DNA of 64,000 nt from an uncultured Pelagibacteraceae bacterium (GCA_902599335.1 CACKFA010000002.1:124001-188000), one strand, 5' to 3'. Positions 8,624 through 17,625 are shown, numbered from the stretch's first letter. Notes: a model not told the origin generated them from the letters alone. Translations and numbers: made by a program.

Positions 8624-10699
8624 ATGAAAGTACCACAACTGAAAAAAAAACTAGAGATAAAATCTTGTCACAATATAGAGTGGGAAGATAATTACAGCTG
8701 GATACATCAAAAAAATATTTTAGAAGTTCTAAAAGATAAATCAAAACTAGACTCGGAAGTTAAAAAATATTTAGAAGAAGAAAACGCTTATACCGATTAT
8801 CACTTAAAAGATACTAAAAATATTCAAAAAAAATTATTTGATGAAATTAAAGGTAGAATAAAATTAGATGATGAGTCTTTACCTTATAAAGATCATACAT
8901 ATGAGTATTGGACAAAAACTACAGCAAAAGGAAACTATTCTATAAAACTAAGAAAAAAAATTGGTTCAGAAAATATAGAAGAAATATGGAACGGAGATAA
9001 AGAAAAAGAAAAACTTAAAACAGAATATTTTGGAGTTGGAGATTTAGAGGTAAGTAACAACGATAAATATCTTGGATACTCATTAGATATTAAAGGATCT
9101 GAATATTATACAATTTATATAAGAGACATAAAAACAAATAAAATAATTTCAAAAGAAATTTCTGAAACTTCAGGAGGTATTACATTTAGTTTGGATGATA
9201 AATATATTTTCTATTCAAAACTAGATGAAAATCATAGAGCCAGAAAAATTTATAGGCATAAAATTGGAAATTTTGATACTGAAGATGAATTAATTTATGA
9301 AGAAAAAAGTGAGGCTTTTACAGTTGGTATTGGGATTAGCTCAGATGAAAAATATTATTTTATAAATACTTCTGATCACAACACTTCAGAGCAATATTAT
9401 TTTAAATCAGATGAAATAAATCCATCTCCCAAGCTTATTATTAAAAGAGAGAGGGGTGTTCTCTATTCTGTAAGTTCATGGGATAATAAATTTTACAATC
9501 ATACAAATAAAAATGCTGAAGACTTTAAAATAGACATTTGCGATAGTTTAGAGAAACAAGATTGGAAAACATTTGTACCAGCTAAAGATGAAGTTTTAAT
9601 TAGTGGACTAACATTTCTTAAAAATTGGATTATTAGAGGAGAAACATCGGGGGCATTAGATAAATTGTTTGTTAAAAATATTTCTGCAAACCTAGAAGAG
9701 GAATTAATTTTTTCTGATGAAAAAGTTTATGTACCAGGAGTTTCATTAACTCAAAAAGATAGAGATACAGACGAAGTATATTTAGGATACTCATCTCCTA
9801 AAACACCATCTAGAGTTTATAAATATAATCTATCAAATAAATCTAAAGAACTTGTTAAAGAACAAGAAATTCCATCTGGACATAACAAAGATGATTACAT
9901 AGTTGAAAGAATCGAGTTTGAATCTCATGATGGAAGAATGGTGCCGCTAACAATCACGAGACACAAAGAGACCAAAATTGATGGTTCTGCAAATCTTTTG
10001 TTGTACGGTTACGGATCTTATGGAAACTCAATGTATCCAAGTTTTTCATCTACAAGATTAAGTTTAATAAATAGAGATATTATATGGGCGACAGCTCACA
10101 TTAGAGGTGGGATGGAAAAAGGTATGAGATGGTGGAAAGAAGGAAAGTTAATGAACAAAAAAAATACTTTTGAAGATTATATTTATGCTGCAAAATATTT
10201 GATCAAAAAAAATTATACCTCTAAAGGAAAAATAATTGGTATGGGTGGCTCAGCAGGAGGATTATTAATGGGAGCTGTAGTCAATCAATCTCCTGAATTA
10301 TTTTTAGGTATTATCATGGCTGTTCCTTTTGTAGATTCTTTAACAACAAATCTTGATCATTCTTTACCTTTAACTGTGGGAGAGTTTGACGAATTTGGAA
10401 ATGCAAAAGAAAATAAAGATCACTTTGATTATATTTTTTCATATGCACCTTATAACAATATTAAAAAAATGGATTATCCACATATTTTTATTACAACAAG
10501 TTTAAGTGATAATAGAGTTTTGTTTGATGAACCTGCAAAATTCACAGCAAAACTTAGAGACTATAAAACAGATAATAATTTGCTTCTTTTAAAAACTGAA
10601 ATGAATGCTGGTCATGGTGGAAAATCAGGAAGAGATGGCGCAATAGAAGAAATTGCGATTGATTATGCATTTGCATTAAAAATTTCAAATAAAATTTAG
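8624..10699 (+). CDS. ptrB: prolyl oligopeptidase family serine peptidase (oligopeptidase B type)
   Basis: 691 residues, matching oligopeptidase B (S9A). Residues about 1-70 plus the C-terminal third form the alpha/beta hydrolase; the middle is a seven-bladed propeller (repeats such as VSNNDKYLGYSLD, FSLDDKYIFYSKLD, ISSDEKYYFINTSD). The catalytic triad is visible: Ser543 in GMGGSAGGL, Asp629 in LSDNRV and His664 in NAGHGG. Such enzymes cut short peptides after basic residues in the cytoplasm or periplasm; no signal peptide is seen, so it is probably cytoplasmic. It is monocistronic, ending about 100 bases before the hsp20 gene, with the heat-shock promoter in between. Confidence 0.9.
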   Translation: MKVPQLKKKLEIKSCHNIEWEDNYSWIHQKNILEVLKDKSKLDSEVKKYLEEENAYTDYHLKDTKNIQKKLFDEIKGRIKLDDESLPYKDHTYEYWTKTTAKGNYSIKLRKKIGSENIEEIWNGDKEKEKLKTEYFGVGDLEVSNNDKYLGYSLDIKGSEYYTIYIRDIKTNKIISKEISETSGGITFSLDDKYIFYSKLDENHRARKIYRHKIGNFDTEDELIYEEKSEAFTVGIGISSDEKYYFINTSDHNTSEQYYFKSDEINPSPKLIIKRERGVLYSVSSWDNKFYNHTNKNAEDFKIDICDSLEKQDWKTFVPAKDEVLISGLTFLKNWIIRGETSGALDKLFVKNISANLEEELIFSDEKVYVPGVSLTQKDRDTDEVYLGYSSPKTPSRVYKYNLSNKSKELVKEQEIPSGHNKDDYIVERIEFESHDGRMVPLTITRHKETKIDGSANLLLYGYGSYGNSMYPSFSSTRLSLINRDIIWATAHIRGGMEKGMRWWKEGKLMNKKNTFEDYIYAAKYLIKKNYTSKGKIIGMGGSAGGLLMGAVVNQSPELFLGIIMAVPFVDSLTTNLDHSLPLTVGEFDEFGNAKENKDHFDYIFSYAPYNNIKKMDYPHIFITTSLSDNRVLFDEPAKFTAKLRDYKTDNNLLLLKTEMNAGHGGKSGRDGAIEEIAIDYAFALKISNKI

Positions 10700-10711
10700 T
10701 ACATATTCAAT

Positions 10712-10740
10712 CTTGAAAAAAAAAAATTAATTCCCATATA
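10712..10740 (+). promoter_or_regulatory. sigma-32 (RpoH)-like heat-shock promoter of hsp20
   Basis: CTTGAAA at 10712-10718 and CCCATATA at 10733-10740 are separated by 14 bases. This matches the established RpoH consensus (CTTGAA, 11-16 bases, CCCCATNT) at nearly every position. It lies about 60 bases upstream of the Hsp20 gene, exactly the class of gene RpoH controls. Transcription would start near 10747. Confidence 0.72.
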
Positions 10741-10746
10741 AATTTG

Positions 10747-10796
10747 GTAAGTCGCCTAATGGGGCTTGCATAAATAAACTTGCTTAAAAAAGGAGG
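10747..10796 (+). promoter_or_regulatory. ROSE-like RNA thermometer in the hsp20 5' UTR
   Basis: Two hairpins can be drawn. The first (10747-10769) pairs GGTAAGTC-like bases with GGCTTGC, has a bulged G at 10754 and a TAAT loop. The second places the ribosome-binding site in a stem: C79-G95, U80-A94, U81-G93, C83-G92, U84-A91 and U85-A90 (last two digits of positions 10779-10795), with G10782 bulged and an AAAA loop. The anti-Shine-Dalgarno strand UUGCU with its bulged G is the signature of ROSE elements, which melt on heating and free AGGAGG for translation of small heat-shock proteins. The identification rests on hand-drawn pairing, not on a covariance search. Confidence 0.65.
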
Positions 10797-10801
10797 ATAT
10801 T

Positions 10802-11248
10802 ATGACAAGTAAGGATCTATCTATATTTAACTCACTCAGACCTTTTTCAATTGGTTTTGATGATATGTTCGACCAATTTGAAAATATGTTGGGAAATGGG
10901 AATTTGACAATGCAGTCAAATTATCCACCTTACAACATCCGAAAGACAGGTAAAGACAACTATGCAATTGAAGTGGCATTAGCTGGCTTTAATAAAAAAG
11001 ACGTTGAGGTTGAGTTCGAGGACAATTTATTAACAGTAAGAACAAAACAAGTTAATAAATCTGAGAACAGTGATGTTGACGGAGAAATTATTCATAAAGG
11101 TATTTCTCAAAGACAATTTGCAAGATCATTCACTATAGCTGATGATGTAAAAGTTAATGGTGCTGAGCTTAAAGATGGTCTTTTAACAATATCTTGTGAA
11201 AGAATAATTCCAGAACATAAAAAAAAGAAGCTTATTGAAATTAAATAA
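10802..11248 (+). CDS. Hsp20/IbpA-type small heat-shock protein
   Basis: 148 residues. An alpha-crystallin domain spans about residues 37-140, starting YNIRKTGKDNYAIEVALAGF and containing the KDVEVEFEDNLLTVRT strands and GLLTISCER near the end, the usual hydrophobic GxLxI partner segment. Small heat-shock proteins bind unfolding proteins and hold them for DnaK. The start is set by a strong AGGAGG six bases before the ATG. Both a sigma-32-like promoter and a ROSE-like thermometer lie upstream, so double heat control of transcription and translation is likely. The gene is monocistronic. Confidence 0.93.
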   Translation: MTSKDLSIFNSLRPFSIGFDDMFDQFENMLGNGNLTMQSNYPPYNIRKTGKDNYAIEVALAGFNKKDVEVEFEDNLLTVRTKQVNKSENSDVDGEIIHKGISQRQFARSFTIADDVKVNGAELKDGLLTISCERIIPEHKKKKLIEIK

Positions 11249-11261
11249 GTTTTAAACCTTG

Positions 11262-11285
11262 CTTGTGGGGAGAAGTCCCCACAGG
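11262..11285 (+). other. perfect GC-rich hairpin downstream of hsp20
   Basis: A 10-bp stem (CTTGTGGGGA against TCCCCACAGG, one G-U pair) encloses a GAAG loop 13 bases after the hsp20 stop. It is far more GC-rich than the surrounding DNA. No U-tract follows, so it is not a standard intrinsic terminator. It may protect the 3' end of the hsp20 mRNA from exonucleases or aid termination with another signal. The gap up to 11378 shows nothing else I can name. Confidence 0.6.
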
Positions 11286-11378
11286 TATAAGTAAATCTTA
11301 AAAACTGATTAATTTAAACAGGTTCGTTCTGTATCATTAAAAAACCTATAATGAGCAGATTTTTTTCTAGCATCGAAT

Positions 11379-11684
11379 TTAAAAACACCCGTTTGATACA
11401 AAACCAACGACTATGTTTTCTGAATTAATCTCAAACCTTCGTTCACAAGGTACGAGGTATTTTTTACTATTATAAACTAGCTCAAAATTTCCTTTTGCAT
11501 TTTTAAAGTCTTCGTCTGGTTTTCCAAGCTCCATTTGAAGTTCGCTAGCTGATTTTCCAAGAAATTTACTTAATTTTTCATTTTCCTTTTCAACTATAGC
11601 ATCTGTTTTATCTTTTACAGTTTGACACCCTGAAAAAAAAACTATGATGATTAAAAGACTTAATACTGATTTAAATTTTAACAT
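11379..11684 (-). CDS. small lipoprotein of unknown function
   Basis: 101 residues with a typical lipoprotein signal: a basic start (MLKFK), a hydrophobic core (LLIIIVFF) and a lipobox ending SGC at about residue 20. The mature part holds a short helix rich in Glu/Lys, then LGKSASELQMELGKPDED and two cysteines near the end (VPCERRF, SNGCF) that could form a disulfide in the periplasm. The LGKP segment recalls SmpA/OmlA-like small lipoproteins, but I would not assign a family. It stands alone on the minus strand between the hsp20 gene and the divergent purine operon. Confidence 0.75.
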   Translation of the reverse strand: MLKFKSVLSLLIIIVFFSGCQTVKDKTDAIVEKENEKLSKFLGKSASELQMELGKPDEDFKNAKGNFELVYNSKKYLVPCERRFEINSENIVVGFVSNGCF

Positions 11685-11810
11685 AAATTCAAACTAACAT
11701 TTTTTTGTTTAATAATTTATTAACTTTTAAGTTGTATAAATAATTTATTTCTTATTACTTTAGACTTAATTATAGTAACAATTGTGTTCTTTATTTGATA
11801 GTTCAAGCAT

Positions 11811-12401
11811 ATGAATGAAAAAGCTTTAGAAAAGATACTAAATATATTTTTAAAGGAAGTTCTGCCACTTACTGAAAAAGGTGTTGCTAAAGGTAGTAAA
11901 ATATTTGGGGCAGCAATAATTAAAAAAGACGATTTATCTCTTGTAGTTGCAGAAACAAACAATGAAATAGAAAATCCATTATGGCATGGAGAGATGCACA
12001 CACTTAAAAAGTTTTATGAATTAGATACAAACAAAAGACCAAATGAAAAAGACTGTATGTTTTTAAGCTCTCATGAACCCTGCAGTATGTGCTTGAGTGC
12101 AATTACTTTCTCTGGTTTCGATAATTTTTATTATCTGTTTCCATATGCAGATACAAATAATGAATTTAATATTCCTCATGATCTCAATATACTAAAAGAA
12201 GTTTTTAATATTCGTGATGGAAAATATAATAAAGAAAATTCATATTGGAAAAGTCAAAACATAAATTTACTTATTGAAAATTTACCTCCTTTAAAAAAAG
12301 AAAAAGTTTTAAATCAATTAGACGAAATAAAAACAAAATATTTAACTTTATCAAATCAATATCAGAAAAATAAGGATGGAAATTCTATACCATTAAATTA
12401 A
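11811..12401 (+). CDS. cytidine/guanine deaminase superfamily protein
   Basis: 196 residues. The zinc site of the cytidine-deaminase fold is complete: HGE at 59-61 (His ligand and catalytic Glu) and PCSMC with Cys91 and Cys94. Members of this fold hydrolyse the amino group of cytosine, adenine, guanine or related bases and nucleosides. It differs clearly from the GuaD-like deaminase at 18534 and has an extra C-terminal region of about 70 residues. As first gene of the operon with the ABC importer (3-base gap to the ATPase gene), it probably acts on the imported purine or its derivative. The substrate is not settled by sequence. Confidence 0.82.
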   Translation: MNEKALEKILNIFLKEVLPLTEKGVAKGSKIFGAAIIKKDDLSLVVAETNNEIENPLWHGEMHTLKKFYELDTNKRPNEKDCMFLSSHEPCSMCLSAITFSGFDNFYYLFPYADTNNEFNIPHDLNILKEVFNIRDGKYNKENSYWKSQNINLLIENLPPLKKEKVLNQLDEIKTKYLTLSNQYQKNKDGNSIPLN

Positions 12402-12404
12402 ACA

Positions 12405-13895
12405 ATGAATACGAACCTCAAAATTTCAAATGTGACTAAAATATATCCCGGGTGTGTTGCTAACGATAATGTTTCACTAGAGTTTAATAGTGGTAAAATT
12501 TATGCTCTCCTTGGTGAAAATGGTGCTGGAAAATCTACACTTGTTAAAATTCTCTCAGGTGTTGTCATTCCTGATGAAGGAAAAATTTATTTAAATGAAA
12601 ATATTCTAAAACTTAACTCACCATCAGATGCAAAAAAAAATGATATTGGAATGGTATTCCAACATTTTAACCTTTTTGAAACTTTGTCTGTATTTGAAAA
12701 CTTAATAATAGACTCTGATGAAAAAAGAGAAAGTTTAAGAGAAAAAATAGATACAATTATGAAAAAATATAATTTTTCAATTGATCTTGATATTCCTGTT
12801 CTCAATTTATCAGCAGGTCAAAAACAGAAAGTTGAAATTATAAGATGCCTTATAAGGAGCCCAAAAGTATTAATTATGGATGAACCCACATCTGTATTAA
12901 CAGAGCAAGAAACAAGTGAATTATTCTTATCATTAAAAAAATTTTCAGAAGAGGGAATTTTAATTATTTATATAACCCATAAACTAAAGGAAGTAATGCA
13001 GCTTTGTGATGAAGTTGCTGTAATGAGAAGAGGAAAATTGGTCTCTGTAAGCCAAATCAAGAATGAAAACTTAGAGTCTCTTGCTAATAAAATGGTAGGT
13101 CAAGATTTAAAAATAATTAAGAAAAAAAAGGAAAATAATTCCTCAGAACAATTAATTAATATAAATAATCTTAATTTTACAAGTGAAGATCCTTTTGAAA
13201 CGAATTTAGTTGATATTAATTTTTCTGTAAATCGAGGAGAGTGTTTAGGAATCGCTGGCATATCAGGAAATGGCCAAAGTGAATTATTTCAAGTATTAAG
13301 TGGTGAAATCATATCTAACAAGAATTCAATAGAATTTAATAAAAATTATATTGGGGATTTAAATCCCCAAGAGAGACGAGAATATTTGATGGCTTTTTCT
13401 CCAGAAGATAGACTTGAACAAGCTGCTATTCCACAGATGGCAATTTTTGAAAATGTAGCTCTAAACAATTTTAAATCCTCAAATTTTTTTAATAATGGAT
13501 TGATAAATGAAAGCAAAATTAAAGAGCATTCAAAAAAAATAATTTCAGACTTTAATGTAAACACTGACAATATAGATTTAAAAAGCCAATTTTTATCTGG
13601 AGGGAATTTACAGAAATTAATTATAGGGAGAGAATTAATAACATCTCCAGATTTATTAATTTGTTTTAATCCTACATGGGGTCTAGATGTTGGAGCCATT
13701 AATTATATCCATGAAACATTAATTAAAATAAATGAACAAAATAAATCAATAATATTAATATCAACAGATACAGATGAGTTATTAAAATTAAGTGATAAAA
13801 TTTCAGTGATACATAAAGGAAAATTATCAAAAATAATGAATGCTGAAGAGGTTACCTCTGAAAAACTTGGTATACTTATGGGAGGAGGAAATTGA
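12405..13895 (+). CDS. BMP-type nucleoside/purine ABC importer, double ATPase subunit
   Basis: 496 residues with two ABC domains in tandem, as in NupO/YufO and sugar importers. The first has a full Walker A (GENGAGKST, 37-45), signature LSAGQKQ and Walker B (VLIMDEPTS). The second, from about residue 250, has a degenerate Walker A (GISGNGQSE) and an altered Walker B (LLICFNPTWG) but a full LSGGNLQK signature, the usual asymmetry in this family. It powers uptake through the two permeases that follow. The downstream permease begins at a TTG overlapping this stop by 4 bases, with GGAGG just ahead. Confidence 0.93.
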   Translation: MNTNLKISNVTKIYPGCVANDNVSLEFNSGKIYALLGENGAGKSTLVKILSGVVIPDEGKIYLNENILKLNSPSDAKKNDIGMVFQHFNLFETLSVFENLIIDSDEKRESLREKIDTIMKKYNFSIDLDIPVLNLSAGQKQKVEIIRCLIRSPKVLIMDEPTSVLTEQETSELFLSLKKFSEEGILIIYITHKLKEVMQLCDEVAVMRRGKLVSVSQIKNENLESLANKMVGQDLKIIKKKKENNSSEQLININNLNFTSEDPFETNLVDINFSVNRGECLGIAGISGNGQSELFQVLSGEIISNKNSIEFNKNYIGDLNPQERREYLMAFSPEDRLEQAAIPQMAIFENVALNNFKSSNFFNNGLINESKIKEHSKKIISDFNVNTDNIDLKSQFLSGGNLQKLIIGRELITSPDLLICFNPTWGLDVGAINYIHETLIKINEQNKSIILISTDTDELLKLSDKISVIHKGKLSKIMNAEEVTSEKLGILMGGGN

Positions 13896-14956
13896 TTAAA
13901 ATTGTAAAAAGAGATCAACCTTCAAAAACGATATTTTTCTTTACACCGGTCCTAGCTATTTTTCTCACATTGGTAGCAGGAGGTCTAATATTTTATATTT
14001 TAGGTTTTAAACCATTTGAGGCTCTTAAGTTTTTTTTCATAGTTCCAATCGCAGATAAATATGGTTTAAGCGAATTACTATTAAAAGCAACACCACTTTG
14101 TTTAATAGCAATTGGTTTGTCATTTTGTTTTAAAAGTAATAATTGGAATATTGGAGCGGAAGGACAATTAACTTTTGGGGCTATAGTTTCAGGTGGTGTT
14201 GCTTTATTATTTTATGATCAAGAAGGTTTCTATATTCTACCATTAGTAATATTATCTGGTGCAATCGGTGGAATGATATATGCATCAATACCTGCAATAT
14301 TGAAAACTTACTTCAATACAAATGAAATATTAGTAAGTCTTATGTTGGTATATGTTTCAAAATTAATTTTAGACTATTTAGTAGTTGGGCCTTGGAGTAA
14401 TCCAGAGGGATTTAATTTTCCTGAAACTAGACAGTTCAGTGACTCTGCAAGACTTCCCTTATTATTTGAAGGACTAAGAATTCACACTGGAATATTTTTA
14501 GCATTAGCTGCAGTAGTTATTAGTTGGTTTGTTTTTTACAAAACTTACTTGGGTTTCCAAATGAAAGTTTCGGGTTTTAGTTTAAAAACTGCAAAATATG
14601 CTGGCTACAAAGGTAAAAAAATGATTATCCTCGTTTTTTTAATAAGTGGAGCTTGTGCAGGTCTCGCGGGGGTGGGAGAAATAACTGGACCTATCGGACA
14701 GCTTCATAGAGAAGTTTCTCCAGATTACGGTTTTACTGCAATAATTGTAGCGTTTTTGGGTCGTTTACATCCTGTCGGGATAATTTTTGCATCTCTAGTT
14801 GTTGCGATAACCTATCTGGGTGCTGAAACGGCGCAAATCTTTATGCAAATACCCAAATACACAGGTCAAGTTTTTCAAGGGATGATTTTATTTTTTCTTC
14901 TTGCCTCTGACTACTTACTCTATTTCAAATTTAAATTTATAGACTCAAAAAAATGA
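13892..14956 (+). CDS. BMP-type nucleoside/purine ABC importer, permease 1
   Basis: 354 residues with about 9-10 hydrophobic segments. It carries the family motif region NWNIGAEGQLTFGA near residue 88 and GYKGKKMIILVFLISGACAGLAG, both typical of the branched-chain/nucleoside-type permeases (NupP/YufP). The start codon is TTG at 13892, supported by GGAGGAGGAA just upstream and translational coupling to the ATPase gene. It forms the membrane channel with the next gene's product. The substrate is inferred as a purine base or nucleoside from the operon and neighbouring pathway. Confidence 0.92.
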   Translation: MIKIVKRDQPSKTIFFFTPVLAIFLTLVAGGLIFYILGFKPFEALKFFFIVPIADKYGLSELLLKATPLCLIAIGLSFCFKSNNWNIGAEGQLTFGAIVSGGVALLFYDQEGFYILPLVILSGAIGGMIYASIPAILKTYFNTNEILVSLMLVYVSKLILDYLVVGPWSNPEGFNFPETRQFSDSARLPLLFEGLRIHTGIFLALAAVVISWFVFYKTYLGFQMKVSGFSLKTAKYAGYKGKKMIILVFLISGACAGLAGVGEITGPIGQLHREVSPDYGFTAIIVAFLGRLHPVGIIFASLVVAITYLGAETAQIFMQIPKYTGQVFQGMILFFLLASDYLLYFKFKFIDSKK

Positions 14957-15885
14957 TCATTGATGTAAATTTTGTTGGATTAATAATTGCATCAATAATG
15001 GCATCTGCAGTTCCTTTAATTTTGGCTTCTTGTGGTGAACTAATTACAGAGAGATCTGGGGTACTAAACCTTGGTGTCGAAGGAATGATGATCATTGGAG
15101 CTATTTCGGGCTTTGCACTAATGACAGTTACTGGAAGTTTAATTATAGCAGTTTTTGGTGCAATGTTAGCTGGAGTTTTAATTTCAACAATTTTTGCATT
15201 TCTTACCCAAACATTAATTACAAATCATGTGGCAACTGGTTTAGCCCTCACTATTTTTGGAATAGGAATCTCTGCAATGATTGGAAAAAACTTTGTGGGT
15301 ATTCCTGGAAAAGAATTTCCTGTTTTGTTTGAAGGTTTAAAAGATACAATACCACTTTTAAGTCCAATATTATTTGGTCATTCAATAGTTTTTTATTTTG
15401 CTTTTGCCCTACCCTTCATAACTAGCTACTTTTTAAAAAAAACAAAAATTGGATTAATTGTTAGAGCTGTAGGAGACTCGCCTGAGTCTGCTTCTAATCA
15501 AGGAATAAATGTAAGGTTTGTGCGTTACGCTTGTATACTTTATGGAGGCGCAATGTGTGGACTTGCAGGTGCGTATTTATCAATGATTTATACTCCACAG
15601 TGGATTGAAAATATGACTGGTGGTAGGGGTTGGATTGCATTAGCGCTAGTAGTTTTCTCAACATGGAATCCAATTAAAATTTTAATAGGCGCGATGATTT
15701 TTGGTGGATTGACCATTATTCAATTTCATATGCAAGCAATCGGAGTAAGAATTCCTGTTCAATTTTTAACAGCTCTACCCTACATAGTTACAATAATAGT
15801 CTTAGTTGTAATTTCTCGTGATAGTAGAAAAATAAGACTTAGTACTCCTAGTTCCTTGGGGAAATCTTTTCATAAAGACAATTAA
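14953..15885 (+). CDS. BMP-type nucleoside/purine ABC importer, permease 2
   Basis: 310 residues with about 8 membrane segments. The sequence around residues 23-50 (LILASCGELITERSGVLNLGVEGMM) is the conserved signature of NupQ/YufQ-type permeases; ESASNQGINVRFVRYACILYGGAMCGLAGA is the coupling-loop region (quoted in part: NVRFVRYA). Its ATG overlaps the stop of permease 1 by 4 bases. With the ATPase and the BMP binding protein it completes a classic four-component importer. Confidence 0.92.
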   Translation: MIIDVNFVGLIIASIMASAVPLILASCGELITERSGVLNLGVEGMMIIGAISGFALMTVTGSLIIAVFGAMLAGVLISTIFAFLTQTLITNHVATGLALTIFGIGISAMIGKNFVGIPGKEFPVLFEGLKDTIPLLSPILFGHSIVFYFAFALPFITSYFLKKTKIGLIVRAVGDSPESASNQGINVRFVRYACILYGGAMCGLAGAYLSMIYTPQWIENMTGGRGWIALALVVFSTWNPIKILIGAMIFGGLTIIQFHMQAIGVRIPVQFLTALPYIVTIIVLVVISRDSRKIRLSTPSSLGKSFHKDN

Positions 15886-15961
15886 TTTAAAAATAATCAT
15901 TTTTTTTTAGATAATATAATTTAAGTTTAAATAATAAAAAATTAAAAGGGGAAATAAATTT

Positions 15962-17032
15962 ATGCATAAATTTTTAATTCGTTCTTTCGTCTCTTCTTTA
16001 GTTTTGCTATTTACATTAACTGTTGCTGCTGTTGCAAAAGATGTTAAAGCAGCATTTGTTTATATTGGTCCAACTGGGGACCATGGATGGACTTATCAGC
16101 ATGATGTAGGTAGAAAAGCTGTTGAAGCTGCCGGATTTAAAACAACATATGTAGAAGGTGTACCAGAAAGTGCTGATGCTGAAAGGGTTCTTAGACAATT
16201 AGCTAATTCTGGCCACGACATCATCTTTACAACTAGCTTTGGATACATGAATCCTACTAACAAAGTTGCAAAAGAGTTTCCAAATGTAAAATTTGAACAT
16301 GCAACTGGATATAAAAGAGAACACCCAAATGTTGCAACTTACGCAGCTAGGTTTTACGAAGGTAGAACTATTTTGGGAACAATTGCTGGAACTATGACTA
16401 AATCTAATGTGATTGGATATGTTGCATCTTTTCCAATACCTGAAGTAATAAGAGGTATCAATTCATTTACTTTAGCAGCTCAAAAAGTTAACCCAAATAT
16501 TAAAACCAAAATTGTTTGGGCTTTCACTTGGTACGATCCAGGTAAAGAGGCAGAAGCAGCAAAAGCTTTAATTGATCAAGGTGCTGATGTAATTGCTCAA
16601 CATACAGATAGTACAGCTATTGTTCAAATGGCTGAAAAAGCAGGAGTATATGCTTTTGGACAAGCCAGTGATATGGATAAGTTTGCTCCAAAGGCTGTAT
16701 TAACTTCAGTTGAGAATAACTGGGGACCATATTATGTCGATAGAGTTAAAGCTGTTGCAAATGGTACATGGAGTCAAAAAGATACATGGCACGGTATAGG
16801 TGACGGTATGGTAGTAATCTCAGGTTTAGATTCTCAAATGCCTAGTGACCTACAAGCAAAAGTTAAAAAACTTCAAGCAGATTTAGCATCTGGTAAAGTT
16901 CATTCTTTCACTGGACCAATTTATGACCAAAAAGGGAATTTAATGGTAGCAGAAGGGAAAACTGCAGATGATGGTATGCTAGCAGGTATGATGACTTATG
17001 TTAAAGGTGTTGAAGGAGATATACCAAAGTAA
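15962..17032 (+). CDS. BMP family substrate-binding protein of the purine importer
   Basis: 356 residues with a signal peptide (hydrophobic core LVLLFTLTVAAVA, cleavage near residue 25-30) and no lipobox cysteine, so it is a soluble periplasmic binding protein. Motifs AAFVYIGPTGDHGWTY, NSGHDIIFTTSFG and ADVIAQHTDS are typical of the BMP/Med family, which binds nucleosides and related purines. It is 76 bases after permease 2 behind AGGGGA, a spacing that allows a separate promoter or stronger translation, usual for abundant binding proteins. A strong terminator follows. Codon use is less AT-biased than the neighbours, consistent with high expression. Confidence 0.92.
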   Translation: MHKFLIRSFVSSLVLLFTLTVAAVAKDVKAAFVYIGPTGDHGWTYQHDVGRKAVEAAGFKTTYVEGVPESADAERVLRQLANSGHDIIFTTSFGYMNPTNKVAKEFPNVKFEHATGYKREHPNVATYAARFYEGRTILGTIAGTMTKSNVIGYVASFPIPEVIRGINSFTLAAQKVNPNIKTKIVWAFTWYDPGKEAEAAKALIDQGADVIAQHTDSTAIVQMAEKAGVYAFGQASDMDKFAPKAVLTSVENNWGPYYVDRVKAVANGTWSQKDTWHGIGDGMVVISGLDSQMPSDLQAKVKKLQADLASGKVHSFTGPIYDQKGNLMVAEGKTADDGMLAGMMTYVKGVEGDIPK

Positions 17033-17054
17033 GCTCTTAAACTTATAAAAATTT

Positions 17055-17086
17055 AAAAGGCCGGTTTTTTTAACTGGCCTTTTTTA
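17055..17086 (+). terminator. intrinsic terminator of the purine importer operon
   Basis: An inverted repeat pairs AAAAGGCC with GGCCTTTT, continued inward by a G-T, G-C and T-A pair, with a T-rich loop, and runs directly into TTTTTT. It lies about 22 bases after the binding-protein stop. The AAAA tract upstream lets it also act for transcripts arriving from the convergent phosphoribosyltransferase gene, which ends at 17084. Confidence 0.88.
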
Positions 17087-17608
17087 TATTTGATGTTTTT
17101 TTTTAATTTCTTCAATTCTTAATTCTTCATAAATTTCGAAGGGCTGCACAATCCAAGGATTACCAGAAAGTTTTTTCGCACAAAAATCTGGCTCAAATGT
17201 TGATTTCTTTTTTTTAAACAACGTAGCAGTTTTAATATCTTCTATTTTATCTTTTATCGGTTCATATTTTTTTAACCAATCTATACTTTTATTGAAAGTT
17301 ATTCCTGTATCAGATAAATCATCACATAAAAGTATTTTACCACCCATATTAGGTGCTATAGAACTCATTTCCCTTGAAAAAACGATATCACCTTGCTCAT
17401 CTTCCACTCCTTTACCACTGTAAGACTCAACTGCAAGATATGCACATTTTAATTTAAATATTCTGCTCAATACATCTATCATCGGTGCTGCCCCACGCAT
17501 GATGCCAATCAGTATTGTTGGTTTATATCCACTTTCATCAATTTGGATTGCTAACTTCTCAACAGTCTTGTTGTACTCATCCCAGCTGACTATCATTTTT
17601 TCAGTCAT
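17084..17608 (-). CDS. purine-type phosphoribosyltransferase
   Basis: 174 residues. The PRPP-binding loop appears as ILLCDDLSDTGITF near residues 92-105, and GIMRGAAP near 35-42 supplies the pyrophosphate-loop. This fits the hypoxanthine/xanthine/guanine phosphoribosyltransferase group (COG2236-like). Such enzymes convert a free base plus PRPP to the nucleotide. As last gene of the xanthine-dehydrogenase unit, 17 bases after puuD, it gives the cell a salvage branch so that imported purine can go to nucleotides instead of being burnt. Base specificity cannot be read directly. Confidence 0.82.
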   Translation of the reverse strand: MTEKMIVSWDEYNKTVEKLAIQIDESGYKPTILIGIMRGAAPMIDVLSRIFKLKCAYLAVESYSGKGVEDEQGDIVFSREMSSIAPNMGGKILLCDDLSDTGITFNKSIDWLKKYEPIKDKIEDIKTATLFKKKKSTFEPDFCAKKLSGNPWIVQPFEIYEELRIEEIKKKHQI

Positions 17609-17625
17609 AATCTTTTAATATCTAT

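Noticed and set aside
13346..13699. 117-codon antisense frame inside the ABC ATPase gene
   Set aside because: The plus-strand ATPase is certain here; the antisense frame shows no motif and no start signal.
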